Shown: positions 27,569-36,170, numbered from the stretch's first letter. The stretch is DNA of 64,000 nt from Saccharothrix ecbatanensis (GCF_014205015.1 NZ_JACHMO010000001.1:7192001-7256000), one strand, 5' to 3'. Made by a program: numbers and translations. Notes: generated by a model not told the origin, from the letters alone.

Positions 27569-28380
27569 CGTCCCAGCTCCTCCACCCAGTCCCACGCGGT
27601 GTGGCGCACGCGCACCGCGGCAACCTCGTTCGCCCAGCGGACGGCTTCGTCCACCGCCAGCCCTTCGGCGACCGCGACCGCCAGCGCGCCGTGCCACACG
27701 TCGCCCGCGCCGTTCGTGTCGCGCACCTCGACAACAGGTACCGGTCGCGCGCCGGTGACACCACCGCGCGACCAGGTGACGGGACGCGGGCCGTGCGTCC
27801 GGATCACCAGCGGCACACCGCGGGCGTGCACCTCGGTCTCGGACAGCTCGAAGGCGGCCGAGCACGCGGCGACGTCCACCAGGGGCAGCAGGTCGTCCAG
27901 CACAGGCTTCCAGCTGCCCGCGTCCAACACCACCGGCACGCCCGCGCGTCGGGCCAGGCGGGCGGCTTGCAGGGCGAGCGGCCCGAGGTGGCCGTCCACC
28001 AGCACCACGTCCGCCGCTTCGACCAGCGCCGGGTCCACCTCCCCGGTGAGTTCGGACTCCGCCGCGTTGCGCGAGATGACGGTCCGCTCACCGTCCCGCT
28101 CCCGCACCGCGACCATGCTCAACGCCGGACCGGCCCCGAGCGAGCGCACCTCCACCGGGTGCAGCCGGGACCGCGCGAACCCGCCCAGCTCACCGTCCAA
28201 CGCGGTCAGCAGCACCGCCCGGTGCCCCAGGGCCGCCACCGCGCGGGCGGCGTTCGCGGCCGGGCCGCCGGGCGCCAGGTGCACGCCGAGCGACTGCACC
28301 TTCTGCCCCGGCCCCGGGAACTCCGCCACCCGTTGGCTGACGTCCACGGTGGTCAGCCCGACACACAGCACAGAAGCCAC
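27550..28380 (-). CDS. PfkB-family carbohydrate kinase
   Basis: 276 residues. The ribokinase-type substrate motif GGPAANAARAVAALGHRA is near residues 38-55, and the ATP/anion-hole motif DTNGAGDVWHGAL, with catalytic Asp, near residue 227. It would phosphorylate a sugar or related polyol. It is first in a two-gene operon with the P-loop kinase, divergent from the LacI regulator with a shared 68-nt intergenic region containing an operator. GTG 28380. Two kinases in one operon suggest successive or alternative phosphorylations of one substrate class. Confidence 0.9.
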   Translation of the reverse strand: MASVLCVGLTTVDVSQRVAEFPGPGQKVQSLGVHLAPGGPAANAARAVAALGHRAVLLTALDGELGGFARSRLHPVEVRSLGAGPALSMVAVRERDGERTVISRNAAESELTGEVDPALVEAADVVLVDGHLGPLALQAARLARRAGVPVVLDAGSWKPVLDDLLPLVDVAACSAAFELSETEVHARGVPLVIRTHGPRPVTWSRGGVTGARPVPVVEVRDTNGAGDVWHGALAVAVAEGLAVDEAVRWANEVAAVRVRHTAWDWVEELGRWRDSG

Positions 28381-28411
28381 GGCACGCCCCTCCTACCAGG
28401 TAAGGTCCCCA

Positions 28412-28425
28412 CGCAATCGCTTGCG
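28412..28425. promoter_or_regulatory. LacI-family operator between regulator and kinase operon
   Basis: A perfect palindrome with arms CGCAA (28412-28416) and TTGCG (28421-28425) around TCGC; the core AATCGCTT fits the AAnCGnTT-type half sites of LacI/GalR proteins. Its position in the divergent promoter region predicts control of both the kinase operon and the regulator gene. Confidence 0.75.
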
Positions 28426-28448
28426 CCAGCCCGAACGGGGACGAGTCC

Positions 28449-29405
28449 ATGGTCACCATGAAGGAGGTCGCCAGTCTCGCCGGCGTCTCCATCACCACGG
28501 TCTCACACGTGATCAACGAGACCAGGTCGGTCGCCGCCGCCACCCGGGAACGGGTGCTGAAGGCGATCGAGGAGACCGGCTACACCGGCGACGCCATCGC
28601 GCGCTCGCTCGTCACGGGCGGCACGAAATCGCTCGGCCTCGCCGTGTCGCTGGTGTCGCACCCGTACTTCGCCGAGCTGATCGCCGCGATCGAGAGCGAG
28701 GCGGCCAGGTCCGGCTACACGCTGGTGCTGATCGACACCCGGGACACCGCCGAGTCGGAGCAGGCCGCGGTCCGGATGCTGCGCTCGCGCCGGGTGGACG
28801 GGGTGCTGCTCACGCCGACGTCCGGTTCGGCCGCGCTGCCCGAGTTGCGCCGGCTGGGCGTGCCGACGGTGCTGGTGGACCGGCTCACCGTGGCGCAGGA
28901 GGTGGACCAGGTCGGCCCGGAGAACGTGCAGGCCACGTCCACGCTCGTGCGGCACCTCGCGGAGTTGGGGCACCGGCGGATCGGCCTGGTGTGCGGCCCG
29001 ACCGGCGTGCCGACCACGGACGAACGCGTGCTCGGCTACCGGCTCGGTCTGGGCCGGGCCGGGTTGGCGTGGGACGAGGAGCTGGTCCGGCCGTCGCTCG
29101 ACCCGCTGCTCGGGCGCGTCACGGGCGTGGTGGTGAGCGACCACCAGGTGCTGATGGACGTGCTGCACACGGCTCGCGCGCGGGGCGTGCGGTTCGGGTC
29201 GGAGTTGGCGCTGGTGACGTACGGCGAGGTCGAGTGGGCCGAGCTGGTCGACCCGCCGCTGACCTCGATGGCCCAGCCGGTGGAGGAGATCGGGCGCACG
29301 GCGGTGCGGCTGCTGCTGGCCCGCATCGAGGACCCGACCCGGCCGCCGGAGACGAGCCGCCTGCCGCCGACGTTGCGGCACCGCCAGTCCTGCGGCTGCC
29401 ACTGA
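28449..29405 (+). CDS. LacI-family transcriptional regulator
   Basis: 318 residues. The N-terminal HTH (TMKEVASLAGVSITTVSHVI pattern, residues ~3-24) and hinge (TRERVLKAIEETGYTGDAIARSL) are followed by a periplasmic-binding-protein-like sensor domain (LGLAVSLVSHPYF, GVLLTPTSGS, HRRIGLVCGP, TSMAQPVEEIGRTA). It should repress the PfkB operon through the palindrome at 28412-28425 and respond to a sugar or sugar phosphate. A TIM-barrel isomerase follows on the same strand, 28 nt downstream. ATG 28449; ATG 28458 is an alternative. Confidence 0.94.
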   Translation: MVTMKEVASLAGVSITTVSHVINETRSVAAATRERVLKAIEETGYTGDAIARSLVTGGTKSLGLAVSLVSHPYFAELIAAIESEAARSGYTLVLIDTRDTAESEQAAVRMLRSRRVDGVLLTPTSGSAALPELRRLGVPTVLVDRLTVAQEVDQVGPENVQATSTLVRHLAELGHRRIGLVCGPTGVPTTDERVLGYRLGLGRAGLAWDEELVRPSLDPLLGRVTGVVVSDHQVLMDVLHTARARGVRFGSELALVTYGEVEWAELVDPPLTSMAQPVEEIGRTAVRLLLARIEDPTRPPETSRLPPTLRHRQSCGCH

Positions 29406-29433
29406 CCTCCGCGCCGCGGGTAGCGTGGCCCTC

Positions 29434-30204
29434 GTGCTGCTGCCCGGCCTGGTCTCGGTGACTTTCCGCGCGTTGTCCGTCCCCGAAGTGGTGGCGCTCG
29501 CGCGCGACTGCGGTCTTCGGGCCGTCGAGTGGGGCGGTGACGTGCACGTGCCGCTGAACGACCTGGCGGCGGCACGGGACGCGCGGCAGCGGTGCGCGGA
29601 CGCCGGGTTGACCGTCTCCTCCTACGGCTCGTACTACCGCGCGGGCGTGACGGAACCGGCCGAGTGGGACGCCGTGCTGGCGACGGCCGTGGAGCTGGGC
29701 GCGCCGCAGATCAGGGTGTGGGCGGGCAACACCGGGTCGGCCACCACGTCCGGTGGGCAGCGGGCCGCCGTGGTCGACGCGATCCGTGCGGCGGCGGACG
29801 CTTCAGAGGCGGCCGGAGTGCGCGTGGCGTTGGAGTACCACCCGGACACGTTGACGGACACGTTGGAGTCCGCGAAGCGCCTGTTCGCCGAGATCGGGCA
29901 CGGGTCGGTGGTGCCGTACTGGCAGCCGGGCGGCGCGCAGGACGTGTCGGACGCCGTCGAGGAGGTGCGGGCGCTGCTACCGGCGTTGACGACCGCGCAC
30001 GTCTTCTCGTGGGGTCCGGGCGGCTGGTCGGACCGGCTGGCGTTGGCCGCGCGCGACGACCTGTGGTCGCCGGTGCTGCGGGAACTGGGTCGGGACGGCG
30101 TGGACCGGTTCGTGCTGCTGGAGTTCGTCGCCGACGACTCGCCCGAGGTGTTCCGCGCCGACGCCGCGACGTTGCTGGTGTGGCTTAGCTCCGCGGCGGC
30201 GTGA
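29434..30204 (+). CDS. Sugar phosphate isomerase/epimerase-like TIM-barrel protein
   Basis: 256 residues of the AP-endonuclease-2/xylose isomerase-like family. Metal-site candidates are Glu in LRAVEWGGDVHVP, Glu in VRVALEYHPDTL, His in TTAHVFSWGPGGW, and Glu in FVLLEFVADDS. Such proteins isomerise or epimerise sugars or inositol derivatives. With the LacI regulator and two kinases it completes a small sugar-use cluster. TAGCGT (29421-29426) is 7 bases before GTG 29434, which supports this start and its own promoter. Its 3' end overlaps the convergent GH76-like gene by 20 bp. Confidence 0.87.
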   Translation: MLLPGLVSVTFRALSVPEVVALARDCGLRAVEWGGDVHVPLNDLAAARDARQRCADAGLTVSSYGSYYRAGVTEPAEWDAVLATAVELGAPQIRVWAGNTGSATTSGGQRAAVVDAIRAAADASEAAGVRVALEYHPDTLTDTLESAKRLFAEIGHGSVVPYWQPGGAQDVSDAVEEVRALLPALTTAHVFSWGPGGWSDRLALAARDDLWSPVLRELGRDGVDRFVLLEFVADDSPEVFRADAATLLVWLSSAAA

Positions 30205-31264
30205 TCCCGTTGCGCTCCAACAGGGCGGCGGCCTCCAGCGCCATCCACCCGCCCAGTTGGACGGACAGGTCCCGTTCCGGTCCGCCGCGCGCGGGCCGGA
30301 CCGCCGGCTTCGTCCACTCCGGACCGAACAGCGGCCCGCTCACCACCGCGGTCCGGTTCGCCCACACCGCCTCGGCCGAGCTGAACACGATGTCCGCCGC
30401 CCGTGCCGCCTGGGGTCGGTCGAGCCGCAGCGCCGCCTGTGCCAGGTACCGGGTGAGGATGCCGCCGAACAGGCCGCCGTCACCGCCGCCGTGGCCGCGC
30501 AGGACGCCGTCGGTGGCGAGGTGCTTGTCCACCGCGTCGACGATCCGCGCCGCGGTGTCCCGGTAGTGGGCGGAGTCCAGCTCCACGCACGCGCCGAGCA
30601 GCACGCCCTGGCAGTAGGTGTAGACGTTCTTCTCGACCTCCCGGACCGAGCCGTCGGGGTGGACGTGCAGGCCGTCCCACGCCAGCCCGGTCTCGTCGTC
30701 CACCAGGCAGTCCTCGATCCAGTCCACGACGGACCGCGCGCGGCCGACGTCCGCCCGGGTGCCCAGCCTGGCGAACAGGATCGCCGCCGGGCCGTTCGCC
30801 GGGACGTTCTTGAAGTCGTCGTTCCGCTTCCACCAGATCCCGCCGCCGCCGTGGTCGGTCCAGCCCGCGCGGAGCCGGTCCGTGATGGCGGCGACGGCCT
30901 TCGGTTTCCCGATCCCGGCTTCCCGTTCGGCGCGGAGCAGCGCCAGCCCCAGCCACGCCACGTCGTCGTAGTAGTCGTTGGTCCAGCCGACCAGGTTGCG
31001 CACCCGGATGCCGCGCACGAGCCGCTTCACCAGCGCCAGCCGTGCCGGACGGGGTGCGCGGAGCTGGGCGTCGAGGACGCAGTCGAGCAGGTGCGCCTGC
31101 CACCAGTAGCTGAACCGGACGTGCAGCCGGGCGGCCCAGTCGACCGGCCACCCGACCGCGCCGAGGGCCGTGCCCGGCACTCCCCAGACCCGGCGCAGGT
31201 GCCGGGACTCGACCGCACGTTCGGCGACACCGGCGCGTGCGGCGAGGAGCTTCGGCGTAGTCAC
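30185..31264 (-). CDS. GH76-like (alpha-mannanase fold) protein, cytosolic
   Basis: 359 residues, an (alpha/alpha)6-barrel sequence. The segment WTNDYYDDVAWLGLALLRAE carries the paired acidic residues of family 76 (endo-alpha-1,6-mannanase), and GIWWKRNDDFKNVPANGPAA and NVYTYCQGVLLGACVEL fit it too. No signal peptide is present, although most GH76 enzymes are secreted, so a cytosolic glycan or a non-mannan role is possible. GTG 31264. It is convergent with the isomerase gene and may be part of the sugar cluster by position only. Confidence 0.75.
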   Translation of the reverse strand: MTTPKLLAARAGVAERAVESRHLRRVWGVPGTALGAVGWPVDWAARLHVRFSYWWQAHLLDCVLDAQLRAPRPARLALVKRLVRGIRVRNLVGWTNDYYDDVAWLGLALLRAEREAGIGKPKAVAAITDRLRAGWTDHGGGGIWWKRNDDFKNVPANGPAAILFARLGTRADVGRARSVVDWIEDCLVDDETGLAWDGLHVHPDGSVREVEKNVYTYCQGVLLGACVELDSAHYRDTAARIVDAVDKHLATDGVLRGHGGGDGGLFGGILTRYLAQAALRLDRPQAARAADIVFSSAEAVWANRTAVVSGPLFGPEWTKPAVRPARGGPERDLSVQLGGWMALEAAALLERNGITPPRS

Positions 31265-31289
31265 CCGACCAGCCTGCCTACTGAACCGT

Positions 31290-31982
31290 TCAAGAAGCTC
31301 GTCGGAACAGTTCCCAGTGGTAGAGGCCCATGGCGACGCTGGTGGTCAGGTTGTAGCTGGAGACCTTCGGCCGCATCGGCAACGAGACCACCAGGTCGGC
31401 CCGCTCCCGCACGTCGTCCGAGAGGCCGTGCCGTTCCGACCCGAAGGCCAGCACCGCGTCGTCCGGGATCCGCACGTCCCGCAGGTCGTGCCCGTCGGCG
31501 TCGAACGCGATGACGGTCCCCTCGACGTCCCCGACCCCGTCCAACCGGCCGACCGGCAACGCGAAGTGCAGCCCCGCGCTCCCGCGCAGCACGTTCGGGT
31601 GCCAAGGGTCGACGTCGCCGAGCGAGACGACCCCACCGGCGCCGAGCCCGGCGGCCACCCGGATCACCGCGCCGAAGTTGCCCAGGTTCCGCGGGTTGTC
31701 CAGCAGCACCAACGGCGCGGACCGGTCGGTGGTCACGACGTCGGGCCGTGCGGCGAGCCCGCCGACCCCCGTCGGGTGCGACCGCCCGATCACCCGCAGG
31801 AACTCGGCGGCGTCCACCACGTCGGCCCGGTCTTCGAACACGCCGACCAGGTCGGGCGCGTGCGACCTGGTCAACCCCAGCGCCTTCGCCCGGTCGAGCA
31901 CCACCACCCGGTCGACCGCGGCCCCGAACCGGACCGCGTGCTTGACCGCGTGAAACCCTTCGAGGACCACTCGCTCGGCCAC
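31290..31982 (-). CDS. TrmH/SpoU-family RNA 2'-O-methyltransferase
   Basis: 230 residues. The knotted SPOUT domain shows its three motifs: LDNPRNLGNFGAVIRVA, AFGSERHGLSDDV and LPMRPKVSSYNLTTSVAM. It would transfer a methyl group from S-adenosylmethionine to a ribose 2'-OH in tRNA or rRNA; the N-terminal ~70 residues form an RNA-binding part. The target nucleotide is unknown. GTG 31982. From memory, a TrmH gene lies close to pyrE in mycobacteria as well. Confidence 0.92.
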   Translation of the reverse strand: MAERVVLEGFHAVKHAVRFGAAVDRVVVLDRAKALGLTRSHAPDLVGVFEDRADVVDAAEFLRVIGRSHPTGVGGLAARPDVVTTDRSAPLVLLDNPRNLGNFGAVIRVAAGLGAGGVVSLGDVDPWHPNVLRGSAGLHFALPVGRLDGVGDVEGTVIAFDADGHDLRDVRIPDDAVLAFGSERHGLSDDVRERADLVVSLPMRPKVSSYNLTTSVAMGLYHWELFRRAS

Positions 31983-32018
31983 GTCACCCCCGGCGTTGGA
32001 AGACCGGGGCGATCGTAG

Positions 32019-32408
32019 TCAGGCCGACTCGGCGCCGCGGTGGCCCGGTGCGGTCTGCTCGACGCGGCGTTTGACGTGGTAGCCGACCCAGGACGTGATC
32101 ACGACGAGCCCCACCAGCACCTGCACCAGGCGTGCGGCGGAATCCGGGTACAGGACGCCGTCGATGTAGGTGTCGATGAAACCGGACGCGAGGGCCGGCT
32201 GGCCGGCGGCCGTGCGGAGGGTGTTCTCCAGCCAGGTCAGGGGGCAGGCGATCGGGAACATCACGACCAGCAGACCCCACGTCGCCATCGCCAGGTGGAA
32301 CCGCAGGACCTTCGGCCACCGCCAGGCCATGAAGCCACCGGCGACCAGGAACAGCAGGACCCCGAAGTGCACCACCATGACGAGCTCGGCTAACGCGCGC
32401 GCGTTCAT
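32019..32408 (-). CDS. DUF2784 membrane protein
   Basis: 129 residues with three or four membrane helices. ALAELVMVVHFGVLLFLVAGG and PIACPLTWLENTLR are the conserved DUF2784 parts, as is FIDTYIDGVLYP. The role is unknown. ATG 32408 is chosen because GGGAGGT lies 6 bases before it; a longer frame upstream lacks a ribosome site. Confidence 0.9.
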   Translation of the reverse strand: MNARALAELVMVVHFGVLLFLVAGGFMAWRWPKVLRFHLAMATWGLLVVMFPIACPLTWLENTLRTAAGQPALASGFIDTYIDGVLYPDSAARLVQVLVGLVVITSWVGYHVKRRVEQTAPGHRGAESA

Positions 32409-32483
32409 AGCGACCTCCCTGTTTCCCAGAGTAGGCCGGTACGCGATCACACGCCCCTGAAATACGCAGGTGTGACGCAGTGG

Positions 32484-33173
32484 TCAGCCGCGGGGCAGTG
32501 CCTGCCAGGGCACCCGGCCCGCCACGTCCAGCAGCAGGTCCGCCAAGTGGGCCAGCGGAGCCTGCAACAGCGGGCCGGGCACGGCGGCGGCGAGGTTGTG
32601 CTCGTCGAACGCGATCGCCACCCCGTTCGCCCGCGGGTCGTGCAGCAGCGCCTGCGGCAGGCCGGAGCCGAACAGCGCCGTGGCGAACGCCGGATTCCGC
32701 CGGCGCACCTCGTAGCGCTCGTCCAACGCCGGGTCGCCGCTGGGCACAGGCTGCTCGAACAGACCCCACACGGTGTCGTCGCGCGGGCTGATCAGCACCC
32801 ACGGCCCCGGCATCGGGCGCGGCACGACGACCACCGTGTAGGTCCGGTACTCCGACGTCACCACGTTGTCGGCGCGGAACACCACCTCGACGGCCAGCAC
32901 CGGCACACCGCGCCAGTGGCCGACGAGCTGGGCCTTCACCCGGCTCCGGTCGGCCTCCAGCATCCGGCCGACCTGCGGCACGCGTTCCTGGAACCCCTGG
33001 TCCTCGGCGACGAACCGCCAGCCCAGGGACGCCTCCAGCGCCCGCATCTGCTGCTCCCACGGGCTCACGAACTGCCGGTCCGCGAACGGTCCCCGCTTGC
33101 GGCGCGACAGCCCCACCGCGACCCCGACACCGAGGATCGCCATGATCACCAGGAGCAGGACCAGCGAGAGCAT
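32484..33173 (-). CDS. Membrane-anchored conserved protein downstream of pyrE
   Basis: 229 residues. One N-terminal membrane helix (MLSLVLLLVIMAILGVGVAV) followed by basic residues, then a soluble domain with GWRFVAEDQGFQERVP and several beta strands. It starts one base after the pyrE stop and is surely co-transcribed. The gene at 37364-38059 has the same design (helix, basic stretch, WxF-type start of the soluble domain), so the two may be distant paralogues. From memory, a comparable protein follows pyrE in M. tuberculosis. Function unknown. Confidence 0.85.
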   Translation of the reverse strand: MLSLVLLLVIMAILGVGVAVGLSRRKRGPFADRQFVSPWEQQMRALEASLGWRFVAEDQGFQERVPQVGRMLEADRSRVKAQLVGHWRGVPVLAVEVVFRADNVVTSEYRTYTVVVVPRPMPGPWVLISPRDDTVWGLFEQPVPSGDPALDERYEVRRRNPAFATALFGSGLPQALLHDPRANGVAIAFDEHNLAAAVPGPLLQAPLAHLADLLLDVAGRVPWQALPRG

Positions 33174-33174
33174 G

Positions 33175-33759
33175 TCAGGCCAGGCCCAGGTCGGCGAGGT
33201 CGAGCAGGTACCGGTACGGCAGCCCGGCGTCCTCGATCACCTCGCGCGCGCCGGTGCCCCGGTCCACGACGGTGGCGACGCCGATCACCGTGGCGCCGCC
33301 CTCGCGCAGGGCCTCGACGGCGGTCAGCACGCTGCTGCCGGTGGTGGACGTGTCCTCGACCGCCAGCACCCGCTGCCCGGCCACCTCGATGCCCTCGATG
33401 CGCCGCTGCATGCCGTGCTGCTTGGCCGCCTTGCGGACCACGAACGCGTCCAGCACCTCACCAGCACCGGCCGCGGCGTGCATCATCGCGCACGCCACCG
33501 GATCGGCCCCCAACGTCAGACCGCCCGCCGCGACGTAGTCCCAGTCGGCGGTGAGCTGCCGGAGCAGCCTGCCGATCAGCGGGGCGGCGGCGTGGTGCAG
33601 CGTCGCCCGGCGCAGGTCGATGTAGTAGTCGGCCTCTTTGCCCGAGGACAGCGTGACCTTGCCGTGCACCACGGCCAACTCGCTCACCAACCGCGCCAAT
33701 TCGGCTTTCGCGTCGGCGTCCAGTACCACTTCAGCTCGCACAGGTCCCAAGAGTGTCAT
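33175..33759 (-). CDS. pyrE: Orotate phosphoribosyltransferase
   Basis: 194 residues. It joins orotate to PRPP to form orotidine-5'-phosphate in pyrimidine synthesis. The PRPP-binding loop VLAVEDTSTTGSSVL is near residues 117-131, and GKVTLSSGKEADYYIDLR near 32-49 is the orotate-site start; FVVRKAAKQHG is the flexible catalytic loop. It is away from other pyr genes. ATG 33759 is divergent from the next gene, with 23 nt between starts. Confidence 0.96.
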   Translation of the reverse strand: MTLLGPVRAEVVLDADAKAELARLVSELAVVHGKVTLSSGKEADYYIDLRRATLHHAAAPLIGRLLRQLTADWDYVAAGGLTLGADPVACAMMHAAAGAGEVLDAFVVRKAAKQHGMQRRIEGIEVAGQRVLAVEDTSTTGSSVLTAVEALREGGATVIGVATVVDRGTGAREVIEDAGLPYRYLLDLADLGLA

Positions 33760-33782
33760 ACCGGGCCGTACGCTGGCACACC

Positions 33783-34352
33783 GTGACCCTTCCCGGCACC
33801 GACACCCTCGTCATCGAGCAGCCCTGGGGCGTGCTGCGGCACGTGCTCAGCACCAAGTACCGGAACGACGTGTACGACGGGCGCGGCGGGCAGATCGCGA
33901 CGGTCTCCGAACGCAAGTTCCTGGGGCCACTGCGGAAGCTGTTGCGCGCCACGGCGTTCTCCGGCCGCACCCAGTTCGACCTCGTCCTGTCCGGGCACGG
34001 TCAGGAGCTGCTGCTGATCCGCAAGGGTGCCGGGAAGCCGCCGACGCAGGTGCTGTGGCCGAACGGCGTGGTGGCCGGTTCGGTGCGGCACGAGGGTCAT
34101 GGTGCGTACGGGCTGCTCGACGCGGGTGGGCAGCGGTTGTGCCTGCTGCACGAGGTGGCTTCGTTCAGCCCGGGAGCCGTGGTGAAGCGCGACGGGCGGC
34201 GGGTGCGGCGGGACGTGCTGAACATCCGTCCGGGCACGCCGGACCCGGTCCGGTCGTTGGCGATCGCGGCGGCGGTGGCGTACGACGTGGTGCGGGGGAT
34301 CGGGACGAACCACACCAGCGGCGGCAGCTTCGACTTCCCCACGCTGACCTGA
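33783..34352 (+). CDS. Conserved protein divergent from pyrE, function unknown
   Basis: 189 residues, beta-rich: strands such as DTLVIEQPWGVLRHVLS, VYDGRGGQIATVSER, FDLVLSGHGQELLLIRKG and NGVVAGSVRHEGHGAYGLLD repeat a pattern seen in scramblase/LURP-one-like barrels (tubby C-terminal fold), but this is only a resemblance. No signal peptide. TACGCT (33769-33774) lies 8 bases before GTG 33783, so that start is preferred over one at 33753 that would overlap pyrE. Confidence 0.75.
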   Translation: MTLPGTDTLVIEQPWGVLRHVLSTKYRNDVYDGRGGQIATVSERKFLGPLRKLLRATAFSGRTQFDLVLSGHGQELLLIRKGAGKPPTQVLWPNGVVAGSVRHEGHGAYGLLDAGGQRLCLLHEVASFSPGAVVKRDGRRVRRDVLNIRPGTPDPVRSLAIAAAVAYDVVRGIGTNHTSGGSFDFPTLT

Positions 34353-34845
34353 TCCAGGTTCACGCACCCTGACCTGAACCGGGTTCACGGATCACGCGCG
34401 CGTGATCAGCCGCAGTCCACGGGCCGACCACGCACGCACACCCGCCACCCAGACCACGGCGACGCACACCGCCACCCAGACCACCGCCAACCGCCACGGC
34501 CACGGGGCCACAGGCCACAGGCGCGGGCCACGGGCGCGGGCCACGGGCGCGGGCCACAGGCGCGGGCCACAGGCACAGCCAACCGACCACGGGCCACGGC
34601 TACCGACCCACCCGGACCATGGCCAACCGCCACCGACCGCCCCGGACCACGGCCAACCACTACCGCCGCCGCCCGCCCGGACCACGGCCACAGGCCGCCC
34701 AGATCACCGGCTACGCAGGCGTCCCCGCCAAGGGGACCCCTGCTTTAACCCTGCCACAAGGGTCCGACAATGTCGGGGCCTGTGGACAAGTCCGGCGGGG
34801 CTGGGCGGCCCCGGCACCAGCAGTCGGCTGGACACCAGCAGCCGA
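34353..34845. other. 493-bp GC-rich repetitive gap without a gene
   Basis: The stretch is made of CCAC-, CCGGACCACGG- and GGCCAC-type repeats with strong strand bias; frames within it are low-complexity and match nothing. It holds a 13-bp palindrome TGAACCGGGTTCA (34375-34387), a 13-bp tandem repeat (34521-34572) and a DnaA-box complement TGTGGACAA (34781-34789). Confidence 0.7.
34521..34572. repeat. Four tandem 13-bp units
   Basis: Units begin at 34521, 34534, 34547 and 34560, each reading GCGCGGGCCAC then GG (first two) or AG (last two). Confidence 0.85.
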
Positions 34846-35280
34846 CTACCAGGCGTCCTCGCTGAACTTGTTCGGCTCGTCGTCGTCATCGTCACGTCGC
34901 CCACTCGGCCGAGGCGTGCCCGCCGAGGCGACGTCCTCGGGGTCGTCGCCCGCCTGGATCGCCGAGTACGCGCGCTGCAAGTCCGGCACACCGGTCTGCA
35001 AAGCCTGCTGCACGCCCTCGTCGTCCACCGCGCGCCCGGACGCGATGTCCTCCCAGGACATCTCACCCGCGTCCACCCGCCGAGCCAGTTCCTTCAACTC
35101 CCGGGGCGCACCGGGGCTGTTGGCGAACCGCGAGATCTCCGCGAAATCGGCCTGCGTCAGCCCACGCGACCGCATCTGCACCTGGCTCGCCGCCCGAGCG
35201 GTCTGCTCGACGTTCGCCATGCGCTGTTCCACATCGGCGACCAGCGCGTCCAGCCGGGCCTTGTCATACGGGAACGTCAC
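34846..35280 (-). CDS. YbaB-like helical protein of the type VII substrate operon
   Basis: 144 residues. An N-terminal coiled-coil-like helix (RLDALVADVEQRMANVEQTA) is followed by a helical region and a disordered acidic C-tail rich in Asp (GRRDDDDDEPNKF). The design resembles the small YbaB/EbfC-like proteins found with EspC and WXG100 genes in actinomycetes; it is not a clear family hit. GTG 35280 overlaps the preceding stop (GTGA), so translation is coupled to the PPE/WXG-like gene. It may act as a chaperone or substrate in that set. Confidence 0.75.
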   Translation of the reverse strand: MTFPYDKARLDALVADVEQRMANVEQTARAASQVQMRSRGLTQADFAEISRFANSPGAPRELKELARRVDAGEMSWEDIASGRAVDDEGVQQALQTGVPDLQRAYSAIQAGDDPEDVASAGTPRPSGRRDDDDDEPNKFSEDAW

Positions 35281-36170
35281 TGCCCTCCACCTCCACCTGA
35301 GCCCGTGGGCGCGGGTGCCGGCGCTGTCGGCGGAGGCGTGCTGGAGCGGCCGTTCGCCGCGTTCCCCGCCTTGCCGAGGCCGTAAGCGCCCAACCCGACA
35401 CCGATCGCGCCGGACTTCGCCGCGGCCACGCCGTTGTCGTACTTCTCCTTGCCGTCCTGGTACCCGTCGACCACGTCCAGCAGGTCGCCGACGTCGCGCA
35501 CGTCCTTCAGCTTCGACAGCGCGGTGCCCATGGCGACGACGCCGTCGATCATGCCCTGGACGCCCTCGATCAGCGTCTCGATGGCGATGATGATCTTGCG
35601 GATGGCGTCCACGATCTGGATCGCGTCGTACACCATCCACACCGCGCGGCCCCAGCCGACAACCGGGATCCACGCCGTCATCGCGGCTTCCATCAGCTTG
35701 CCGACCAGCATGTCCAGCAGCGTCAACGCGAGACCGCACGCCGTGCGGCACGTGCTCGCGGTCGACCGGAACTGGTTGCCGATGATCCGCGCGATCTGCG
35801 AGTCCGCCTCGATGGCGATCACCCACATGGTGCCCATGCGCGTCTCGAACGCCTTGGCCGCGTCACCGTCCCAGTGCGACGCCAGCTGCTCCGCGCCCGC
35901 GTCCACGTTGTGCCGCACGGAGTCCAGTGCCTTGGCCACCCGGTCCCACGAGTTGGCGTTCTCGTCGATCTTCTCGAAATCGCCGAGCAGCGGCTTGATC
36001 AGCGCGTCCAGCAGGTTCTCGCCGGTGACCTTCTCGTAGATCCAGTTGACGCCCTGGATCTTCCAGCCGGCCTTCTCGATGAGCTCCTTGGTCGACTGCC
36101 GACCCGGCCGGTCCTCCGCCCCCGCGCTGAGCGCGACCGACGGGTCTTCGACGTCCGCGTACGCGGTCAT
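35277..36170 (-). CDS. WXG100/PPE-like secreted helical protein
   Basis: 297 residues. The first ~30 residues are flexible; then come long helices with AEQLASHWDGDAAKAFETRMG, which contains a W-x-G-like Trp-Asp-Gly turn between helices, the hallmark of WXG100 and PPE-type substrates. A hydrophobic middle (ACGLALTLLDMLVGKLM, WIPVVGWGRAVWMVYDAI) is followed by a Pro/Ala/Gly-rich tail. Such proteins leave the cell through type VII (ESX) secretion. Starts overlap neighbours by ATGA and GTGA. No ESX membrane component (EccC, EccD) lies in the window, so secretion would use a system elsewhere. Confidence 0.75.
   Translation of the reverse strand: MTAYADVEDPSVALSAGAEDRPGRQSTKELIEKAGWKIQGVNWIYEKVTGENLLDALIKPLLGDFEKIDENANSWDRVAKALDSVRHNVDAGAEQLASHWDGDAAKAFETRMGTMWVIAIEADSQIARIIGNQFRSTASTCRTACGLALTLLDMLVGKLMEAAMTAWIPVVGWGRAVWMVYDAIQIVDAIRKIIIAIETLIEGVQGMIDGVVAMGTALSKLKDVRDVGDLLDVVDGYQDGKEKYDNGVAAAKSGAIGVGLGAYGLGKAGNAANGRSSTPPPTAPAPAPTGSGGGGGQ

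Noticed and set aside
34402..35385. Long plus-strand frames through the GC-rich repeat block
   Set aside because: Repeat-driven open frames of Arg/Pro/His that run antisense into the coupled operon.
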